Origin: Lutjanus erythropterus
Taxonomy: Eukaryota > Chordata > Actinopteri > Lutjaniformes > Lutjanidae
NCBI GenBank assembly: GCA_020091685.1
Contig: CM034604.1
Coordinates: 7,297,682 to 7,361,681 of the forward strand
Direction of reading: 5' to 3'
DNA length: 64,000 nucleotides
The notes under the pieces: model-generated
Database searches by the model: none
Seen by the model: only the letters and a program-made list of their open reading frames with translations
What the model was told of the DNA's origin: nothing
Made by a program: the position numbers and the translations under genes
Shown: positions 10,761-21,015 of the stretch, one piece after another
Position numbering within the stretch: the first letter of the stretch is position 1
Layout of the letters: each line of letters begins with the position of its first letter

Positions 10761-11960
10761 GGTGGTAACTTGGTTGCTGCTCCTATAAAGCTGCGAAACT
10801 AAATTAGTTGGCAGACTTTGTGTTCTAACTGCTGGTGCTAAGTAGACTTGCTTCGAACTGTGGAAAGTCCCAGTTATCTAAAGCACAGTTCAAAGTGCAA
10901 AGTGCAAGGTTTTAATGTATTCAAAGTGTGTCCAAACCCACCTTTGCCATCTTGTGCCAGGGGCCCAGGGGTTTTCTGCCTTGTCCTACCCCTTGCACCT
11001 GTTGTGCCAGCTGTTATCACCTCTAAGGAGGAGGTGTGCCTGGAATGCAAATACTAGCAGGATGACAACAGATTTACAAGGAGGAAACAGAGAAAAGATT
11101 TTCAAGCAAGGAGAAAGATCTCATGGTTTGAGAAGTGAAGGCAAAATATGAAGATGGCAAGGCACCTCAAAAGCAGGCTTCATGGATAAATAGTTTATTT
11201 GGCATCTGCAAAAACAAATACAATAAATGAATGATAATTGTCATTCAAATATATAATTGAGTATGTATTATACCTTGAAATTACGTTGCACTTTATAATT
11301 CAGTGTGACAGCCCATGGGCCTTGGTCCTTCTGTGGTACTTTGTGTGCTCTTTGCTGGTTGGGTTGTGGTGCCATCATGTAACTAAAAACACCTGGCCAG
11401 TGTTCTCAGGCTACTTAACCCTGCCTGGGCCTCAAGGTTCCTGAGTCTGGTGAGTACAGAGTTCAGTCAGAGGCTGCTCACTAGATTTTAGCTAGTTGCT
11501 CATTAGCTTGTGACTGGCTGTTTGGGTTGAATTATCAAATTCAAGTAAAGTAAATCATTACAAATGTTCCCCAAATGATCTGGCAGTCAAACTTGTGCCA
11601 ATACCTTAACCAAACTGTGACTGTTTCACAGCCTCAATGAAACATTTATTTTTGTAACCACAACAATGAAGGTCACCTCATTGTTTCCTCCAGATGGGAA
11701 GGATTGGTGTATTACATGTAGGCAAAATTGTAGTTTGGCGTACGCAGTCAGTGCAATTTTGAAAGTATAAAGTGTTGTTATTTGGGCACAAAATGAAGAG
11801 ACCAGGATGGAGTTGCATTATGGAAATAACCTAGCGTTTTTTAATAATAAAAGTCTGTAAATCTTGGCCTTTGTTGCGATGATTTCTTATTTCAGTCTCT
11901 TTCATGTAGAGTCCTACAAATTCACAGAAGTGTAATACTAAATTGTTCAACACTGAGAAT
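10761..11960. other. 5' flank of TAAR A, part of the receptor duplicon
   Basis: No gene. About 10761-10860 is the inverted counterpart of 22170-22290, and 11455-11960 matches in inverted form both 13950-15430 (minus its hAT insertion) and 21010-21520. This is shared flank of TAAR copies A, B and C. The uninserted hAT site of copy B is seen here at about 11740-11755. Confidence 0.7.
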
Positions 11961-12135
11961 CCCTTGAGAGGGTCACCTGAACATGATATGCTAATCAGCT
12001 CTGAAGACTAACTGATCAATATACTGCTCAGTGACACAGACCAAGAGCTCCCATCAGTACAGATGCACAAACCAAACAAGCACAGTGTGAAACACACAGA
12101 GCACTGAACTTAACTGAAAATCTTTCTCTACAGAA
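11961..12135 (+). promoter_or_regulatory. Conserved TAAR upstream block, copy A
   Basis: It contains ATGATATGCTAAT at about 11983-11995 (octamer-like), a TATA-like ATATACTGCTCA near 12020, CCAAGAGCTCCCATCAGTAC, and a pyrimidine-rich TTTCTCTACAG ending at 12133. It lies about 80-250 bp before the start codon. The promoter role is inferred from conservation in nine copies. Confidence 0.65.
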
Positions 12136-12211
12136 AACTAGAAACAATTAATCTTATTTATATACTGAATGTTATTGCAAATGTTACCTGACCATTAGTA
12201 ATTATTTATGC

Positions 12212-13078
12212 ATGGAACCTTTGGTCAACAGCTCTTCTCATGTTTTGAGAAAAGAATTGTCTGTTATGCAAGAGCAGATTTAATTTCCATCACCTCTTTT
12301 TATTTGTTACATTTTGCTTGGTTCTTTATCATCTCTTATAATGTGTGGAACCTTCTTGTAATAACTCCATCATTTACTTCAAACAGCTCCACACTCCTAC
12401 AAACTACCTCATCCTCTCTCTCTCATGTGACCTGCTTGTTGGGGTTTCACTTTTGCTTCATGTTGTCTTACAGATACGATAAGCTCTTGTAGTACTGAGA
12501 CTTTTTGATCTCTATCTGTGCTCATCTTCTATTTGGAACTTGTGCTTTATTTCTGTTGACAGATGTTATGCTGTGTGTCAGCCTCTGAGGTACAGAATGA
12601 AAATAAATGTCCGTGTTATTGTGATCATGATCCTGATGAGCTGGACTATATTTGGTCTTACCTTCTTTTATGCTGATTTACAAGAAATGTTATGTTTTAC
12701 CTCCCAGCTATCATAATGTGTGCCATCTATGTAAAGATTTTGACAGTGGCACAGAGACAGGCACGCAGCATCCAGAACACAACCTGTCAGAGCACAAAGT
12801 CTGAAAGTAAGATGGAGAGAAAGCGACCAAAACTCTGGCTATTGTGATGGGAGTTTTCTGATCTGTTGGACTCCTTTCTTTTTGTTGGAACTTAAACATT
12901 TTCCTGATGCACCTTACCATTTCCTGTGTTATTTGTATTAAGGTGGCTTGGATGGTTCAATTCAGTGCTCAATCCATTCATCTATGGTTTGTTTTACAGC
13001 TGGTTTCGATCAGCTTTCAGAATGATCATTTCTGGGAAAATATTTCAAGGTGATTTTACTCATTCTAAGCTCTCTTGA
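12212..13078 (+). pseudogene. TAAR A, frameshifted receptor pseudogene
   Basis: The start codon ATG at 12212 ([10 protein letters not shown]) matches that of copy B. The stop is the conserved TGA after the C-terminal HSKLS codons. Recognisable pieces in order are TM1 (about 12300-12370), TM2, the DRY region (near 12555-12600), a TM4-TM5 segment with the short connecting loop (12600-12735), the KMERK/TM6 segment (12805-12880) and TM7 with FNSVLNPFIYGLFYSWF (12955-13010). Frames change in the N-terminal domain near 12240, around TM1-TM2, at ECL1, and at the ATGGAGAGAAAGCGACC and GAGTTTTCTG sites, where single bases are missing relative to intact copies. It is the left arm of an inverted pair with TAAR B. 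Confidence 0.85.
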
Positions 13079-13305
13079 CTCATGACTTGCTGGTAATCAT
13101 CACTAGTTTGGCTCTGAAGATTTACATCTCTTTCTACTGCAGGTCATATAAAATTTGCCACTGTACTATGCATAAAGTATCTGTATGTACAACTCAGTAC
13201 ACAGATAGCAGTACATAGTAAACAGTACATACAACAATGTACAATAATCACAGGATCCACATATCTCATTGTTTTCTTGTTTTTCACTCATTCACAAAAC
13301 CGACT
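13079..13305. other. 3' flank of TAAR A and palindrome centre
   Basis: This is the shared TAAR 3' flank (GCTCTGAAGATTTACATCTC, then the GTACAACTCAGTACACAGAT motif), matching the flanks of copies C, E, F and H. It runs to about 13292. Then about 13 bp of unmatched sequence leads straight into TAAR B on the opposite strand. Confidence 0.7.
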
Positions 13306-13706
13306 GTTCTGTACCTCAGAGGCTGACACACAGCATAATATCTGTCAACAGAAATAAAGCACAAGTTCCAAATAGAAGATGTGCACAGATAGAAATCAAA
13401 ATTTCTTAGTACTTCACAAGAGCTTATCGTATACGGTAACACGATATAAAGCAAAAGTGAAACCCCAACAAACAGGTCACATACAGCGAGAGAGAGGATG
13501 AGGAAGTTTGTAGGAGTGTGGAGCTGTTTGAAGTAAATGATGGAGGTTATTACAAGAAGGTTCCCACACACTATAAGAGATGATAAAGAACTAAGCAAAA
13601 TGTGTAATAAATAAAAGGAGGTGATGGAAGTTAAATCTGCTCTTAAAAAACAGACAATTCTTTCCTCAAAAACATGATGAGAAGAGCTGTTGACCAAAGG
13701 TTCCAT
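13306..13706 (-). pseudogene. TAAR B, 3'-truncated receptor (N-terminus to DRY region)
   Basis: An open minus-strand frame starts at ATG 13706 and encodes about 134 residues of receptor: N-terminal sequon (NSS), TM1 with [11 protein letters not shown]2 with LAVCD, C3.25, D3.32 (FDFYL), and [14 protein letters not shown]. Homology then stops at 13306. The gene was cut at the second intracellular loop and the frame runs on into unrelated sequence. TM4-TM7 are absent, so no receptor can form. It still has its upstream block (13785-13950). It faces TAAR A across about 230 bp. Confidence 0.9.
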
Positions 13707-13784
13707 GCATAAATGATTATTAATGATAAGATAACATTTGCAATAACATTCCGTATATAAATAAGATTAATTGTTTCTAGTTTT

Positions 13785-13950
13785 CTGTAGAGAAAGATTT
13801 TCAGTTAAGTTCAGTGCTCTGTGTGTTTCACACTGTACCTGTTTGGTTTGTGCATCTGTACTGATGGGAGCTCTTGGTCTGTGTCACTGAGCAGTATGTT
13901 GATCAGTTAGTCTTTAGAGCTGATTAGCATATCATGTTCAGGTGACCCTC
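13785..13950 (-). promoter_or_regulatory. Conserved TAAR upstream block, copy B
   Basis: Minus-strand copy of the block, with the octamer-like ATGCTAAT at about 13923-13930 and the CAAACAGGTACAG and TCTCTACAG elements next to the gene. It ends about 80 bp before the start codon of TAAR B. Confidence 0.62.
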
Positions 13951-14177
13951 TCAAAGGGATTCTCAATGTTGAACAATTTAGTATTACACTTCTGTGAATT
14001 TGTAGGACTCACATGAAAGAGATTGAAATAAGAAATCAGAGCAACAAAGGCCAAGATTTAGGGACTTCTATTTATTAAAAAATGCTATTTTTTTTTTCCA
14101 CAATGCAACTCCATCCTGGTCTCTGCATTTTGTGCCCAAATAACACCACTTTATACTTTCAAAATTGCACTGACTGC
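13951..14177. other. Upstream flank of TAAR B up to the hAT insertion
   Basis: No gene. This is duplicon sequence matching, in opposite orientation, 11740-11960 and, in the same orientation, 21016-21230. It ends with CTGACTGC (14170-14177), the left target-site duplication of the hAT element. Confidence 0.65.
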
Positions 14178-15127
14178 CAGTGTTGGGGCTAGTTACTCAA
14201 AATAGTAATATATTACATATTACATATTACTCTCAAAAATAGTAATGCCTTACTTTACTTTATTACTCCCTGGAGAAAGTAACTAGTTATATTACTAGTT
14301 ATATTACTAGTTACATTTTTTTTCTTAATTACTCTATAATTGCCTTATCTTTCGAAAATACAGCGATTCGACGGTAGAAAGGTAACATTTCTTCTACTAT
14401 GTACGAGGCAACAAGCTTATTTATCTCGGATTTTGATGTTGGTAGTACTTTATGTTCAAATGAAAGTTTTTGCTGCTTGCGGGGCTGCTCGTTCATGTCA
14501 CTCCGTCGCTTCACAATGAGCTTGATGTGTCTGTGCTGTCGCTCCAGGTGCTTCTTCAAGTTTGAGGTAGAGTTACAAGCGGTGGAGAGCAGCTTTCTCC
14601 CTGGGCAGAGTGTGCACTTCACCATCAAGTTATTTTCCTTCCGTTGAACATATTCAAAATAATGACTAAATCTCCACCCGTCGAAACTAGCTTTCTGCTG
14701 CTGGGAACCTTCCTCTGAAAAAGAGCTTGCCGTTGTTGACGCTTCCATTATTTTTCCATCTGTCTTTGCGGGTGCCGCTCTGCTGCCGGCTGCCGGGTGT
14801 CGACCAATCGGTGATGGTAAATGATACCTCGTGCCAAACCCAGACCAATCACTGTTCCATTCACGCCCCCTCCCCTTCCCTTCTGTTCTCTGTGTTGTGT
14901 GCGTTGTGTGTGATGAAGGTGCTACTGGCAAATGTGACGCAAGTAACTAGCTCGGGAAAACTGTAATAATATTACCATTTTCAGACGAGTAATGCCTTAC
15001 ACTACTAGTTACTGAAAAAAGTGATGTTATTACAGTAACGAGTCAAATTATCTTATGGCTTAAAAAGGCCAATGACTGTTCCACTGCATAAAAGAAATGA
15101 CAAAAATAATCAAAAAACCCAACACTG
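14178..15127 (-). mobile_element. hAT DNA transposon, 950 bp, internally deleted, with 8-bp TSD
   Basis: The element begins CAGTGTTGGG (14178) and ends CCCAACACTG (15127), giving perfect 10-bp terminal inverted repeats. It is flanked by the 8-bp duplication CTGACTGC at 14170-14177 and 15128-15135, as expected of hAT transposases. Subterminal regions are rich in AGTAACTAG/TTACTAGTTA-type repeats. It keeps only the N-terminal, DNA-binding part of a transposase. The equivalent positions beside TAAR C (about 21226-21245) and TAAR A (about 11740-11755, inverted) are uninserted, so it moved in after the duplications. Confidence 0.93.
14329..14748 (-). CDS. BED zinc-finger N-terminal fragment of a hAT transposase
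   Basis: The open minus-strand frame of 139 residues is counted from MEASTTASSF (14748); the frame is open further upstream to 14931. A BED-type finger is seen: VKCTLCPG supplies the Cys pair and LKKHLERQHRH the His pair. After the finger come about 50 residues up to a stop; the RNase H-like catalytic domain and the hAT dimerisation domain are missing. It could at most bind the ends of related elements. Whether it is translated is unknown. Confidence 0.72.
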   Translation of the reverse strand: MEASTTASSFSEEGSQQQKASFDGWRFSHYFEYVQRKENNLMVKCTLCPGRKLLSTACNSTSNLKKHLERQHRHIKLIVKRRSDMNEQPRKQQKLSFEHKVLPTSKSEINKLVASYIVEEMLPFYRRIAVFSKDKAIIE

Positions 15128-15689
15128 CTGACTGCGTATGCCAAACTACAATTTTGCCTACATGTAACACCAATTCTTCCCCTTAACTTATGTGGAGAAA
15201 AAATCAGGTGACCTTCATCGTCGTGGTTACAAAAATAAATGCTTCGTTGAGGCTGTGAAACAGTCACAGTTTGGTTAGGTTATTGGCACAAGTTTGACTG
15301 CCAGATCATTTGGGGAACATTTGTAATTATTTGATCTACTCGTGTTTGATAATTCACCCCAACAGTCAGTCACAAGCTAATGAGCACCTAGCCAAAATCT
15401 AGTGAGCAGCCTCTGACTGAACTCACACCAGACTCTGGTTCTGTTAGGACCCTCTCGTCTTACTTCTTTTTCCTCTCTGCATGTACATGATGTAACTTTA
15501 AAGTACATTTCTCCCACAGTCAGCAGTCAACATGGACAGAGAGAATAATTAGCCTACAGTAAACAGTTGAGCGAGGTCGGTGCAGGTTAAGAAGCAAGAA
15601 TGAAGATTAATCCACTTTTTATTCAAAAACTTTGAAAAACACATTGAGCTGTCCTCCTGCTAGTAAGCGAGTCTGCAGTAGAGCAAAAA
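15128..15689. other. Distal upstream flank of TAAR B
   Basis: This duplicon sequence is collinear with 21235-21770 next to TAAR C. It contains the TAATTAGCCTACAGTAAACA stretch present in both. Homology to the C flank ends near 15690, where the third DIRS copy starts. Confidence 0.65.
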
Positions 15690-17600
15690 AATTGATCTAA
15701 TCAGAGTTAGATCCCTCTCTCTCACCCTGGAGAGAGTGGGGGTGATCACCTCTAATGGGGGAGAGACGTACAGGAGGACCAATGGCCACTCGTGCACCAA
15801 AGCATCCAACCCCATTGGAGTGTTTTGATCAGTCAGTGAATAAAACAGATGACACTGAGCGTTTTCCGATGCAAAGAGATCTATCTCTGCCTGACCATAA
15901 ATTCTCCATATGTGAGCCAGTATCTTCCTGTGGAGTTTCCATTCCTTGTAGCGAGTTTCGCCCCTGGACAACCGATCCTCTCCCCAGTTGACTATGCCCA
16001 GAATGTGCGCAGCTCTCAGCGATAACAGGTGTGAGCTGCTCCACACAATCAAACACGAGCAGATGGCGTGAACACATCCCTCCCTGTCTGTTGGTATAGG
16101 CCACCACCGTGGTATTGTCCGTTCTGACCAGAACATGCTGCCCTCTTAGGTTCCAGACAGTTTATGTGCATGCCATGGAGACTAATGTCAGTAATGACAG
16201 TGTCCATGATGCATTGGGTTCAACTTTAGCAAGGTGACCCAGCTCTGAACCAACCTCATGTACAAGCGGTCTAGTAGGACAACTGCCAGCGATGATGCCA
16301 TCAGCCTCAGCAGCCTGAGGCACATTCTGAATTTCAACATCGCTCCCCCACTGAAAAAGTGCCAGACAAGCTTGAAATGCTTCCACCCTTTCTTCTGACA
16401 TTTGAGCTTTGATTGTGACTGAGTTCAGCGACAAACCTATGAATGTAATGTTTTGAGCTGGAACCAAAACACTCTTTTCCCAGTACACTGTAAAACCCAG
16501 AGCTGCCAGATGCGAGGTGAGCAGTCTGGCGTGTGCTTGAACTTCCTGGGGTGACTGCGCCACCAGTAGCCAGTCATCTATATATGTCACCAGGCGCATG
16601 CCCCCTCCCTCAGAGGTGCTATGGCAGCCTTGGTGCATTTCATAAACACCCGCAGGCTTAGTGAAAGGCCAAACGAGAGCACCAGATATTCATATGTTAC
16701 GTCTTGAAAGACAAACCTGAGATATCGCCTGTGAGGGGGATAAACAGGGATGTGAAAATAAGTGTCCATCAGGTCTATGAATATAAATCGGCTGGATGCA
16801 CAAACTGTATCAGAGCTGCATGCATAACCATCCTGAACATGTACTGTCTTAAGTATTTGTCCCCCCCAGCTTTCATTGGGACTAGGAAATTCCTCGAGTA
16901 GAAGGTACTCAGGCGGTCCCACCCAAATAGCTCCATTTTCCAGCAGCAACGCTATTTCGTCCTGCAAAATATCATCCCTTTCTGCTTGAGCCTGTGACTG
17001 CAACACCCTGTTGAATCAGGGTGGACTGGACACAAACTGGAGCCTGTAACCCCTGCCTACACTCTTCATTACCCAATCTGATGCCCCACATGTATGCCAC
17101 TGTTTGGCTGGATCTCACAGTGGCCCAGGGTGGCTCCACCACAGCACCGGGCCGGACAGGCATAGTGGGCTGGGCAACTACGGCGCACTTCATACTCACT
17201 GCAGCAGGCGGACCCGCTTACTGCACCAAGTGGGTTTATGCCTTCCCCCTGTGGTGGCACGTGAGTATACACAGCCATGCTCTGTTCCCATTTCATCTCT
17301 TTAACTTTGTTCATATTTTGTATGTTTTGTATGAACAAACAGGCTTGCACCCTTGGCTCATGGCCTGGATGTGCACAAGGCAGTTTTAATGTGTTTATCG
17401 GGGTGCTCGACACTGCAGCACCGCTAACTGAAACCGGCCTGTTGGCGGAGCTTGGTGACGTAGCAGGGGATGTGTCTGACTTGGGGGACGAATGTATCAG
17501 CCTCAGCAGCTTGTCCTTCCCCACTTACCTCGCCATCCCGCTGCCAGAGCTGTGTCTAGCTCAACAAAAAGATCACTAAGCTGGAGTAGAGGATATCCAC
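15690..17600 (-). mobile_element. DIRS-type retrotransposon copy 3, degenerate
   Basis: Minus-strand frames give, in element order, a gag/RT leader (17524-17069, NRPVSVSGAAVSST), RT fingers/palm (17006-16587, FIFIDLMDTYFHIPVYPP), RT palm with catalytic YIDD at 16584-16573, and RNase H (16136-15780). Several frameshifts separate them and the recombinase is absent. It is the same family as copy 1. Its 3' end abuts the TAAR B flank. Confidence 0.83.
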
Positions 17601-17930
17601 GCTGGCTACTGCTCCGTGTCTGGTTGATGCCCCTGCTGCTCCAGCTGCTGGGCCCTTTTGGCCTTCCTTAGATGGCCGCTGGCGCCACTCCGCCCGCTGG
17701 ATTCACTCCGCCAGCTGCTGCTGTCGCTACTCCTTCCACTGGCTCCACTCTGTTGCCACTCTGGGCACGGCTGCTGATCCTGCTGCAGTGGCCTTTCCAC
17801 AGGATTCCTGGCTCTAGCTCGGAGCAAAGTCCAAAGCCCCAGTCAATTCTATTCCATCACAGCCGAAGCCCTGGGTTGCTGTCGGCAAGCGCAAAAACAC
17901 ACTCACATACAAAACTCTTAATAATATAGC
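17601..17930 (-). other. Ser/Gly/Arg-rich low-complexity frame, probably DIRS gag
   Basis: A minus-strand frame (17827-17606) encodes repeated SGRSGASG/SSSWRSES-like residues and then RKAKRAQQLEQQ. Its position upstream of DIRS copy 3 on the same strand suggests gag or leader, but the composition alone cannot prove it. Confidence 0.4.
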
Positions 17931-18420
17931 ACTTTAATGAATTTCTTACTTTTTAACACCATATCAAACAAAAAGAACACTCCGATTTGCCGATGCTGTT
18001 AATTGAACTGTTCCTATAGAAGCCCACAAAACAAGCAGGGAAACTACTTTTAGTTACGCACTCTTCCCAGTTACCTCAGACATGTGAGCTCTCTTGGCAC
18101 TTTTAAAACTCACTATCTGCATTTGTATACCTATTTATAAGATTAATTTATTTTAATTTTTATTAACTTATTTTTTTCTCTTTCTTTGTGATTCTCTATT
18201 ATGTCTTTTTAGTGCAATACTGCCGCTTTTAATTGTTTTGATTGTTGTTTAATTGTTTAGTCTGATTTTAAGTCTTAATAATTTATGTATTTCTGCATGT
18301 CGTTTTTTTTCCTATGTTGTTGTTTTTAATGCCACAATGTAAAGCACATTGAGTTGTATATTATGTATAAAAGGCAATACATGAATGAAGTTATTTTTAT
18401 TATTAATCTGTTTTGACCTG
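17931..18420. repeat. AT-rich sequence with an interspersed-repeat 3' tail
   Basis: No gene. The end (about 18335-18400: TGTAAAGCACATTGAGTTG, then a TATAAAAGGCAATACATGAA stretch and TTATTATTA) resembles the 3' tail shared by many fish SINE/LINE-type repeats. The exact family is not identified. Confidence 0.4.
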
Positions 18421-19893
18421 AAATTGTACTCATTTTAAAAAAATGTAACATACTATGTATTCCTTTTTTGTTTTTTACATGATCAGAATAGAAGGCACCT
18501 TAAAGGGGTATGTAAATTAGAGTAATTTATCACTGCTCTTTAGGTCTACCATGCGATTAACAGAAGTTTTGTTGGATAATCCTGTCTGCTCCTCTTAAAG
18601 TACAATAATGAAGTGAAATTACTGGGGCCTTATGTTGAAACTTGCATCATTACCTCATGTTAGGGGAATTGTGGTGTTAAAATATTGATGTGCTTATATC
18701 TGCCGAAACAAAATAAAGTTTATGAAGAATAACCTAAGAGTGAGTGTTGTGAAACTGTAATGATAAAGATGAAAGCCAGGAAAAGTGTTAAGCTTTTCTT
18801 TCTTTCATAAACAGGTTTTCTGTTTACCATGACACTTGATGCACAATCTTGTAGAGGGAACTTTATTATTTCAGTTTATCTTGTGCTTAGATGTCTGTTT
18901 GATCTAAATTAATTTGTGTTTAATCAAGATGTCACATACTAATACTCAATAATGTTCAGTGAATGAGTAAGTATTTGGTCAGTATGACCATAAAGCTCAT
19001 TTTTGTCACAGGAACCCCGACAACAGGGTTACTCAACTTGCTTTGATCAGGGGCAACTTTTGCCATTAATAATACCATTACTTATTAGATAAAATGAAGA
19101 TCATATGAACATTAAAAGGCCCATAATTCATCTGAATAATTCTTTATTCACTAAACTTATCAAGTAAACTGACTTGGTTGAAGGATTGACAGATCAGATA
19201 TTTTACTGCATTTAAAAACAGCAGCTGTACTTTAGTTGTGCTTTGGTAACATTTGAAACAGGTTACAACATTAAACATAACTGGAACCTCTTCCATCCTA
19301 CCAGGAACAGAAAGAGCAGCATATTTAAACTCTTTTATGTAATACACATTTATGGTATCAGAGTTATTCTCATTTCTGTGTAACTTTTGCTCCTCTTCAT
19401 TTAATAATTACACTTTTCACAGCCTGAAAGGTCATCATGCAAATCAGCTTCTCTTTGTTACTAACAGTCTAATTTAGACCATCAGCCAACATTGGCATAT
19501 CTGTCCCTCCTTCCTGGGAAAAACATTGTGAAGTGATTTTCATTGTGAATGAAAAATCAGTCAGAGGGTCACCTGGCAGATACTGGGAGCCACATTTTGC
19601 CCAGTGACGACAAATTGTGTATCACTGACACATAAAAGGTTTTCAGATTAAGTCAGTTTAGCGAATGAGTGAAAAATGAGAAAAACAATGAGATATGTGG
19701 ATCCTCTGGTTTCTTAAAGGCATCAATATTGACATTACTGTATGTACTGTTTACTATGTACTGCTACCTGTGTACTGAGTTGTACATACAGATACTTTAT
19801 GCATAGTACAGTGGCTAATTTTATATGAGCTACAGTAGAAAGAGATGTAAATCTTCAGAGCCAAACTAGTGATGATTACCAGCAAGTCATGAG
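18421..19893. other. 3' flank of TAAR C (duplicon)
   Basis: No gene. About 18540-18900 is the inverted counterpart of 55760-56060 downstream of TAAR H, sharing the AAAGTACAATAATGAAGTGA and GTGTTAAGCTTTTC stretches. About 19660-19890 is the shared proximal 3' flank. Short frames here are not conserved between the copies. Confidence 0.65.
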
Positions 19894-20793
19894 TCAAGAG
19901 AGCTTAGAATGAGTAAAATCACCTTGAAATATTTTCCCAGAAATGATCATTCTGAAAGCTGATCGAAACCAGCTGTAAAAGAAACCATAGATGAATGGAT
20001 TGAGCATCGAATTTAACCATGTAAGCCATGTACATGCATAATGCACAGACTTTGGTATGTAATAATGTCCTGCTAAGGCCCAACAGAGAAAATAAGGAGT
20101 CAAACAGATCAGAAAAAGTCCCATCACAATAGCCAGAGTTTTGGTCGCCTTTCTCTCCATCTTACTTTCAGACTTTGTGCTCTGACAGGTTGTGTTCTGG
20201 ATGCTGCGTGTCTGTCTCTGTGCCACAATCAAAATCTTTAGGTAGATGATAGACATTATGACAGCTGGGAGGTAAAAACATAAAATATTTTGTAATTGTG
20301 AATAAAAGAAGCTAAGAGTATATAGAGTCCAGCTCATCAGGATCATGATCACAGTAACACGGACATTTATTTTAGTTCTGTACCTCAGAGGCTGACACAC
20401 AGCATAATATCTGTCAACAGAAATAAAGCACAAGTTCCAAATAGAAGATGTACTCAGATAGATATCGAAATAGCCTAGTACTGTACAAGAGCTTATCGTA
20501 TACGGTAACACGATATAAAGCAAAACAAAAACTCCAACTAGTAGGTCACATACAGCGAGAGAGAGGATGAGGAAGTTTGTCGGAGTGTGGAGCTGTTTGA
20601 AGTAAATGATGGAGGTTATTACAAGAAGGTTCCCACACATTATAAAAAAAGACAAAGAGCCAACCAAAATGTATAATAAATAAGTGAAGGTGGTGGCTGC
20701 TGTTGTGTCAGATACATCTAGTGTTATAAAACAGAGAATTTTTTCCTCAAAAACATGATGAGAAGAGCTGTTGACCAAAAATTTCAGGTCCAT
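19894..20793 (-). CDS. taar: Trace amine-associated receptor, intact (TAAR C), 299 aa
   Basis: A class A GPCR expected in the plasma membrane of olfactory neurons, sensing amines. Features: N-glycosylation sequon at N8, TM1 about 37-60 (N55 = 1.50), TM2 72-94 (D83 = 2.50), C103 = 3.25, D110 = 3.32 (the amine-binding Asp), DRY 127-129, W155 = 4.50, P176 = 5.50, C-L-T-P 230-233 in TM6, and TM7 with the TAAR fingerprint NSMLNPFIYGFFYSWF at 261-276. Only 21 residues separate W4.50 from P5.50, so the second extracellular loop is nearly absent. This explains most of the shortfall against the usual 330-350 aa. Leu replaces the usual Trp6.48. The first in-frame ATG after the upstream block was taken as start; it matches the other copies. 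Single exon. The subfamily within TAARs is not assigned. Confidence 0.9.
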   Translation of the reverse strand: MDLKFLVNSSSHHVFEEKILCFITLDVSDTTAATTFTYLLYILVGSLSFFIMCGNLLVITSIIYFKQLHTPTNFLILSLAVCDLLVGVFVLLYIVLPYTISSCTVLGYFDIYLSTSSIWNLCFISVDRYYAVCQPLRYRTKINVRVTVIMILMSWTLYTLSFFYSQLQNILCFYLPAVIMSIIYLKILIVAQRQTRSIQNTTCQSTKSESKMERKATKTLAIVMGLFLICLTPYFLCWALAGHYYIPKSVHYACTWLTWLNSMLNPFIYGFFYSWFRSAFRMIISGKIFQGDFTHSKLS

Positions 20794-20848
20794 GTATATG
20801 TGTATGTATGTATATGTATATAGAATAAAATGAATAGCTTCTAGTTTT

Positions 20849-21015
20849 CTGTGGAGAAAGATTTTCAGTTAAGTTCAGTGCTCTGTGTGTTTCACACTGT
20901 ACCTGTTTGGTTTGTGCATCTGTACTGATGGGAGCTCTTGGTCTGTGTCACTGAGCAGTATATTGATCAGTTAGTCTTTAGAGCTGATTAGCATATCATG
21001 GTCAGGTGACCCTCT
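20849..21015 (-). promoter_or_regulatory. Conserved TAAR upstream block, copy C
   Basis: Minus strand: octamer-like ATGCTAAT near 20987-20994, TATA-like ATATACTG near 20955-20965, the GAGCTCCCATCAGTACAG stretch, and CTCCACAG about 55-60 bp before the start codon. It belongs to an intact gene, which makes it the best candidate for functional tests with copy H. Confidence 0.68.

Noticed and set aside
10761..11960. Short frames in the TAAR A flank (10848-11057, 11238-11444) as exons
   Set aside because: They are not kept open in the homologous flanks of TAAR B and C.
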